The notes under the pieces: generated by a model
Told to the model about the DNA's origin: nothing
Databases searched by the model: none
The model's input: only the letters and a program-made list of their open reading frames with translations
Part shown: positions 57,851 through 64,000 of the stretch, one piece after another
Layout of the letters: each line of letters opens with the position of its first letter
How positions within the stretch are numbered: position 1 is the first letter of the stretch
NCBI GenBank assembly: GCA_034620365.1
Contig: JAQGEQ010000348.1
Span: forward strand, 90,273 to 154,272
Direction of reading: 5' to 3'
DNA: 64,000 nt
Source: Pegea sp. RAD2-039
Taxonomy: Eukaryota > Chordata > Thaliacea > Salpida > Salpidae
Translations under genes and position numbers: made by a program

Positions 57851-58595
57851 AATAAGTAAGGCTTCCAGTAATAGATTTATTAAATTAGATTTAAGGCAAG
57901 TTGATTTAAAGTAACCAAAAATTTAGATGTCTAATACTAAGCAGTTTAATAATTAATTAATATTAGGAAGATTCTTCAAGTTAGAGTTTTAGTGATACAA
58001 ATATCCTTGAAACATTGAGTTATGAAGAATTATGAATTTTATTTTCTAATTTAAACTAATATTTTCTGAGTAAATAAAAAAAGTAAATAAATAAAAAGAA
58101 ATTTAATATCAAAAAGCAGAATTTTAAATTATCAAAGAATCTCAGTAAAAGCAAATTGTTATTATTTCTTATTTTGAAAAATACCTTTTTGATAAACAGA
58201 TGCAAAATAAAGTAAAAGTAGCAAAACAACTGATTTATTCAATCATAAAAATTAAAATTACTGAAGTTATTTCTTTTAGTGTTAATTTTTGATTTTTATT
58301 ATAATATATTATTCATTAATATAAGTTTTTATTTAAAGTAATTACCAAATTAAGAATAGTTATAGGTTTTAAGGTTAATTATTTTAATTAATAAGAAAAG
58401 AAATTTCAAATAAAACTCAATATGAAGCAGATATTAGTGATGCTATAAATAATTTTTTTTGATTAACTGAAAGTCAACTTTTTTGAACGTCTTGTCACAT
58501 TATCAGATAAGTCTTTACAAAAGTTAATGAAATTATTTTTATGTCGTTTTTTCTACATAATAGATACTGAAGGTCTCTTTAGTGATAGAATTTTC
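57851..58595. other. AT-rich sequence, no gene recognised
   Basis: Nothing identifiable. Confidence 0.35.
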
Positions 58596-58709
58596 GTTGA
58601 ACAATGTTTCAACTCCAAATAAGGTTTCAAAAGACCGTTTATATTTAGCTTAGCATTTTTTTTAATTTCCTTATTTATCACTTTGTCGTAATCTAGAGTT
58701 TGTGGGGTC
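58596..58709 (-). ncRNA. Candidate PSE/TATA module, GTTGAA..TTCAAC type
   Basis: Minus-strand box GACCCCACAAACTCTAGATT (about 58690-58709), TATA-like GTGATAAATAAGG (about 58669-58681) and inverted repeat GTTGAAACATTGTTCAAC (58596-58613). Confidence 0.45.
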
Positions 58710-59749
58710 AAGCTTAAACAAATTTGTTTTTACAATTTTAATATTAATTTGTTGTCGATAAACAAAGTTTTTTTGTAAAGATTTAAATAAATGTTTTAAT
58801 AACGTTGAAATTAGTGAAATAAAAGTAATTAAGGTATAATAATATAATATAGAAATAATATAGTAACTTAATAAATAAAATTGAGTTCTGGATTACTGAA
58901 AACTGTTTCTTCTCTTGTTTTATCTGCAGTTTATTTGCAGATAAATACGGAGAAAATCGTAATTAGATAATTTAATAAAATACAAATTAAAAATGGCTCA
59001 ATCAGGCTTTTCAGTATCCAAATTCGTCGATCTTCGAACAAAAAGTCGATTTTTTATTATTCCAATTAATTTTTATTAAAACTAAAATCCATAAAAAAAC
59101 AGAAAATGAAAAGTCTTACACATAAAATACTTTACAAACAATTAATTTAATTATTTTGATGCAAAATCTTTTTCTGCTCTGTTATATAAACAAGTTTCTT
59201 CAAAATATTTTTGCTTTACTAAAAGATTCAACATTTTAGAAGTTGTATCAAACAAGTCGTTTATTGAAGATATTAAAATTATTTTAAAATATTTAAACTT
59301 ACGAAAAAGTTACTACAAAAAACTTGCTTTTTAAGACTAATGTAAATAAACTGTTTATAAATGTTAATAAATAATTTGACTTTTCTTATATTGTTTGTAA
59401 AACATAAACAAAATAAAATGAACTAAAAAGTTGTTTGAAAAAACAGAAGTTTAAAATTCAAGCTAATAAATAAAAGAATATAGAAATTTTTAGATTTCTT
59501 ACAATTATAAGTAATTGTAAAGTAAATAGATGTAAGAGTGCATCTTGCATAATTCGTAGTGATAATAGCTTTTTATATAATTCAATTAATAGAAGAAGTA
59601 TATTGATATATCTATGATTTTCGTAAAAAATAGAAGTTATTCAAATTATTTTCTAATTGATTCTTGTTTAAAAGTATTTGGACTCCAAGTTAAATTTTAA
59701 ATAGCCACTGATTATTGTTAAAATAAACAACGTGAATTTTTGATTATTT
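58710..59749. other. AT-rich sequence, no gene recognised
   Basis: Nothing identifiable. Confidence 0.35.
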
Positions 59750-60130
59750 ATTACTTTGTCGCAATCTAGAGTTCAGTTGGTATCAACTTCAGACGAATTC
59801 TTTCTTAAATTTGTTATAAGATTTTCAAAAAGTTTTCACAATTAATTAATTTCTTTATTCTTTCATAAAATTAATACAAACAGATTCAAACGAAAAATAG
59901 TCTAAATGTTGTAACAATATTTATGTAAATCTAATAAAAGTATTAGATACGTAAAACTTAATCGATTTAGAAATTGAATAAAAACTTTCTGAGACATAAG
60001 TATTTATATTTATTTAAAACAAAGTTTAATTTTTTCTTGCGTAGTCACCAAGCAAGACATTCATCTGTTTAATAGAAATAGAAATAAATTACAGAATTTA
60101 AAAAGATTCTTTCATTGTATAATAATTTTA
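59750..60130. repeat. Repeat segment related to 53690-53900 and, inverted, 54380-54545
   Basis: A degraded box (CAATCTAGAG at about 59762) lies at its left end, with a degraded GTTTAAAAGTATTT repeat about 80 bp upstream, so a dead minus-strand module. Confidence 0.5.
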
Positions 60131-60639
60131 TTCAATTTACTCACTAGAAAATATATTTAAATATCTTTAAAAGAAATTAAAATTAAATTTAGTTTAATCT
60201 CATCATCAAATAATCTACATTTAATTTCACCATTTTAAATATCATGAAGTTTGTTAAAGTTGTAAATTAACTCTGAGGAATACAACAGTTCCTAGTTCAG
60301 TGTAAACGATTAATCGTAATTAAATAAATCGTTATAAGGCAAATATAAACACAAATTTAACGAATATAAATATTATATATAACATTCGAGCTAATGTTTA
60401 CTAATATTAATTTTAACTATTGCAGAATATATTTTTCTATAGTTAAAAGCAAATGTAATTTTGATAATATGAATAGTATATGCAGGTTAAATTAAATATT
60501 TTAAATTAATTAAAAACCCATTTATTATAACTTTTTGCTTTTATCGTTTGCGTTCTCTAGCAAATAGAATATCTTGGCTAATAACAAATATCTAATACTT
60601 TAGTAGCCGCTGATTAAATTGCTTTAATGGTTTGTATGA
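60131..60639. other. AT-rich sequence, no gene recognised
   Basis: TTTGCGTTCTCTAGC (about 60546) is a degraded CTCF-like box. Nothing else was seen. Confidence 0.35.
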
Positions 60640-61090
60640 TTTATAAATTATTTTGAAGATCAAACGAAAATAATCCGTGAGTCTTAAAAAAGTCTCATTT
60701 TTAAAAACAAAAAGTCACATGGTTTTGATTTAATTTTTTATCGTCAGTAAGACTGATCATTTTTAATTTTCCTCATCGAAGTAGAATAAATTTTAATCTG
60801 AATTAAATAAAACTTGATCAAAAAAATTAAACTAATTTTATTTCTATAATAGTAAACTTATAAAAAATTTCTTATCAACTTTAAAATCAAGTTTTCAATT
60901 TGAACAAAATTTGTCAACCAATTGCTTATCAAAAAATTATAAAATTAATTTCATTTGAGTTTGATCCCATACACAATTTGGTGGCGCTGATAAATGAAGA
61001 CTTTGTAAATTAAGTCAAAAGCCATTTGAATGTTTTGTTTTTAAATTGTGAATACTAACCGACTAGAAAGCTTATTTATATTTATAAATA
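60640..61090 (+). repeat. Repeat segment: direct relative at 62610-62960, end inverted relative to 20230-20400
   Basis: GTCACATGG and GATCAAACGAAAA recur near 62.63-62.70 kb. A truncated module box GATCCCATACACAATTTGG (60963) is fused directly to the GGTGGCGCTGATAAATG segment. Confidence 0.6.
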
Positions 61091-62609
61091 AAAATTTCTG
61101 GTTTTTTTAAAAGTTTAACAATATTATTTAATATTTACATAGTTAATAAATAAACACAATATATAAAAGATATTTTTCTTTATGATTTCAACACAGATGT
61201 TTCACCTCACCAAATACATAAATTAATCAATTATGGTAAAAAATTAATTCAAGAAAATTAACGTTAAAAAAATTAAACATTATTCTACAAATATACAAAT
61301 TATTAAACTAATCTATACCATGAATGTTGAAAGTTTATTTATTTGTTTTTGAAGCCGAATTATTATATCCGTTTGGTGACGCAAACTGTAAGAAAGGTAA
61401 TAAATTTGAACTTTTTAAACTATTTATTAAAATTTAATTTCCTGTAAGCCTAATACACTATTTAAATTCTAAAATAACTTTTACTTTTGAATATCAAAAA
61501 ATAAATGCGGTAATAGTTAACCTTTATATGAGTAAATATCATCTCGAGTATCATTAATACAGTTAAATGTAAAAGTTTAAAATTTTATACTTTTCTTTAA
61601 GAATGAAACACTTTCTTATAATTCAAATAGAATAATTCAATGTCTGTTTTTTAAATCCAATAAAAAGGTTAAGTTTCTTTTTAAACCAAAAAATGAAAAT
61701 AATTATAATACTAATAATCCAATTTAAAATCAGACCAAGTAAAGCATTTTATAATAATAATTCCAGTAACAATATTAATTGATTTAAGCACGCATGATAA
61801 TTTGATCAAATCGCAATATACAAGTTTTTACAGCTTTTGTATATCCGCAGATATTTATAACTTTGGAAACATTTCTTCAAGTTATAATCAATAATTTGAA
61901 AAATGCTTTTTCATATTCACGTATTCATAAAAATTTTGTTATATATGGAAAAGAGACAAAATAAATAATTTAAAAAAATTTTGTATCCTATGTTTTGTAA
62001 TTGTTTAATTTCGGAAATACACTTTAAAAATAATCAATTTTTTTATTTTGGTTTTAAAAAATTCTCCTATTTTATTAGTAATACAAATTTAATCGTATAT
62101 TTAAACTTGTAAATATGAAAATTATAATTTATAATTCGTCGTGATTATGCAAGACAAAAATTGTAAAATTCATTCTAATTTCCTGATATTAAATAAACTC
62201 TTAATACTAATAAAATATTCAAATTAAATTTTGGATTAAATTTTGTTTTGTATATCCTTTATTGTTAGTAGATTTGTTTTTTTAATTGTTTTGTTAGAGA
62301 AATAAAAATCAAGAAAGCAGTTCATTTTTATTTATTAGAGACCACAATGTGTTTTTTTGCAAACTGTATAAACGTTTCTACATATCCATAAATTTATCAA
62401 ATGATTATAATTAATAATGAAAAGATGTGAAATACATGACTTACTAATAAATTTTACCCAACATATAGCAGGAATTATTAATCTTAAAGTAACCTGGTTC
62501 ATAATATTTGTTATCCTTTAATAAAAAAAGAATTTTCAAGAAATATTTATTTTGACAAAAAAATGAGGATTTAACTATTAGAATATTGATTAAAATGTTG
62601 TTTAACCTT
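61091..62609. other. AT-rich sequence, no gene recognised
   Basis: GTTTGGTGACGCAAACTG near 61372 is a short imperfect palindrome related to the GCGC boxes. No exons or modules were seen. Confidence 0.4.
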
Positions 62610-62940
62610 TTTGAAAATTATTTTGAAGATCGAACGAAAAAATTCTGAGTCTTATAGTACTCTCGATTTACTATTTTAAAAACAAAAAGTCACATGGCTT
62701 TTGACTTAATTTAAATTTGTCAAAACGATGGATAATTTTTAAAATTAATCATTGAAGTAGAAATAACTTTAAATCTAAATTAAATAAAACTTCAAAAGAA
62801 AAATTAAACTAATTTGGTTTGTATAACAGTAAACTTATAAAAAAAATTCTTATCAACTTTAAATCAAATTTTCTATTTGAAAAATATTTGTCAACAAAAT
62901 ATTTATCCATAAAATTATGAAATTAATTTCATTTGAACTT

Positions 62941-63065
62941 GATCCTATACACTTCAGATTGCAACAACGTTTATAAGAAATGAAAAGTAAAATAAAACTC
63001 AATCTTTCGTAAAGGAATACAAAGTTTTCAAATTTGGAGTTAAAGTACTTTACAATGAAACTTTA
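62941..63065 (+). ncRNA. Candidate module, partly decayed GTTGAA..TTCAAC type
   Basis: Box GATCCTATACACTTCAGATT (62941-62960), good TATA GTTTATAAGA (62969-62978). The repeat position holds GTTAAAGTACTTTACAA (63049-63065), whose centre TAAAGTACTTTA is a perfect palindrome though the arms differ from the family. Confidence 0.35.
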
Positions 63066-64000
63066 GATAAGAAATAAGATTAATAACTTGAGTAATTATT
63101 CATCCAAAATATTTTTGTAAACGTGTTATTGGTAATATGACAGATTTTTTACAAATTGAAAACTTTTCATTCAAAAAAACTATTATTTTTCTTTTTATAT
63201 CATGAATTAAATCAGCTCGGCAATGCTGTTCTTTTTACTATCATGAGATAAAATTTTAAAAAATATTATTTTGCTGCTAAAGTTTTAAAAAATCATATTT
63301 TATACAGTTTAGAATATATTTAATTTTTATTGTTTGATTCATTGCAAATATTATAATTAGTTGTTTTGACTGTTTGCGCCATCTAGCGGATAGATTAAGT
63401 TTGCTACAATAATAAATATGTGAAACTTAAATAATCTTTTTAGTCAATTGCTTTAAACTATCTTGAGGATTAAAAATAGACCTGTTTTTTAGTAAATAAT
63501 CTTCAAAAAGTAATTTATTACAGTAGATGTAAAAGATATTTTGCAAGGCAAACAATTAGAGTTAATCTAATAAAAAATAATTACTTTTAAGACTGGTGTA
63601 ATTTTAATTACGTAATTTTATTTTAACTTTTTTTATAATTTATAATTTCTATATAAAAACGGATATTTAAAAAATTAGTCATTTGTGTCAAATGCATAAT
63701 AGTATAATAGTAATGTCTAATAAAAGATTATCTAAGCTTGTATTTAGATAATACCAGATACAAAAAAATACAAAAGTTGCTGTTTAGTTTTTAAGAATCG
63801 AAATATTTATTCTGCATGGTTTTCTTTTTTTTTCAATTCTAAAAGTTAAGTAAAAATATTAATTTTGTTAAAAATTTAATATTATATTTTCAGCAATTAA
63901 CCGTTTAGAAAAAACTTTGAAAAAATTTAATCAAAATTGTTTACTGTTGATATAGATGCAATTGAAATATATATTTTTCTATAAATTTTAGTTTTTGTAT
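63066..64000. repeat. AT-rich end of window; direct repeat of 18880-19000 at 63889-64000
   Basis: Otherwise without genes; the CTCF-like box at 63375 is listed separately. Confidence 0.5.
63375..63389 (-). promoter_or_regulatory. CTCF-like box CCGCTAGATGGCGCA
   Basis: On the minus strand this is the member closest to the animal CTCF core (CCGCTAGATGGCGCA against CCASYAGRKGGCRSY). Confidence 0.35.

Overview
The window is animal nuclear DNA, very rich in A+T (about three quarters or more by eye). It holds one recognisable multi-exon protein gene, an initiator tRNA-Met gene of animal type, a tRNA-derived SINE with split A and B boxes, and C2H2 zinc-finger remnants. These point to a compact-intron, AT-rich invertebrate. 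I cannot name the phylum from the sequence. The long open frames are mostly chance or repeat-borne; real coding signal lies in short exons.

Layout. 0.35-0.87 kb (minus): decayed C2H2 zinc-finger gene. 1.57-3.48 kb (plus): an HP1/chromobox-like gene; three 3' exons join in phase and encode a chromo shadow domain, and likely 5' exons encode a chromodomain. 4.25-11.5 kb: interspersed repeats. 11.53-12.10 kb (minus): a 192-aa coiled-coil ORF with a 65-residue internal duplication. 12.7-15.6 kb: three decayed or partial coding fragments. 16-31 kb: a second, divergent repeat province. 30.4-44.6 kb: first-type repeats again, including a direct second copy (39.54-44.61 kb) of 4.51-10.66 kb. 37.17-37.39 kb: a retroposed tRNA-Gly 3' half followed by a SINE. 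45.41-45.55 kb: two tandem tRNA genes (minus), initiator Met and a His-bodied tRNA with a GTT anticodon. 46-64 kb: mostly inverted, rearranged copies of 16-32 kb.

The most interesting pattern is a bipartite module, found about 25 times on both strands in otherwise unrelated repeat contexts. Each has an 18-20 bp box (core CCCACAAACWCTAGATT or CTCACAAACACAAGG), usually a TATA-like box 15-20 bp further on (TTATAAA, TTATATAAAG), a variable stretch, and a short inverted repeat, usually 17-18 bp with 6-bp arms, about 100 bp after the box start. Inverted-repeat sequences differ between subfamilies (AACTGA..TCAGTT, GTTGAA..TTCAAC, TCGAC..GTCGA, AAAAGTGCACTTTT, ATATAGT..ACTATAT) while the geometry persists. 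AACGAAAA often follows. Box plus TATA at this spacing resembles a PSE-TATA (SNAPc-type) snRNA/Pol III promoter. I infer a dispersed family of short structured RNA genes, perhaps analogous to promoter-autonomous small-RNA loci such as nematode 21U-RNAs. A non-autonomous repeat family with conserved ends remains the main alternative.
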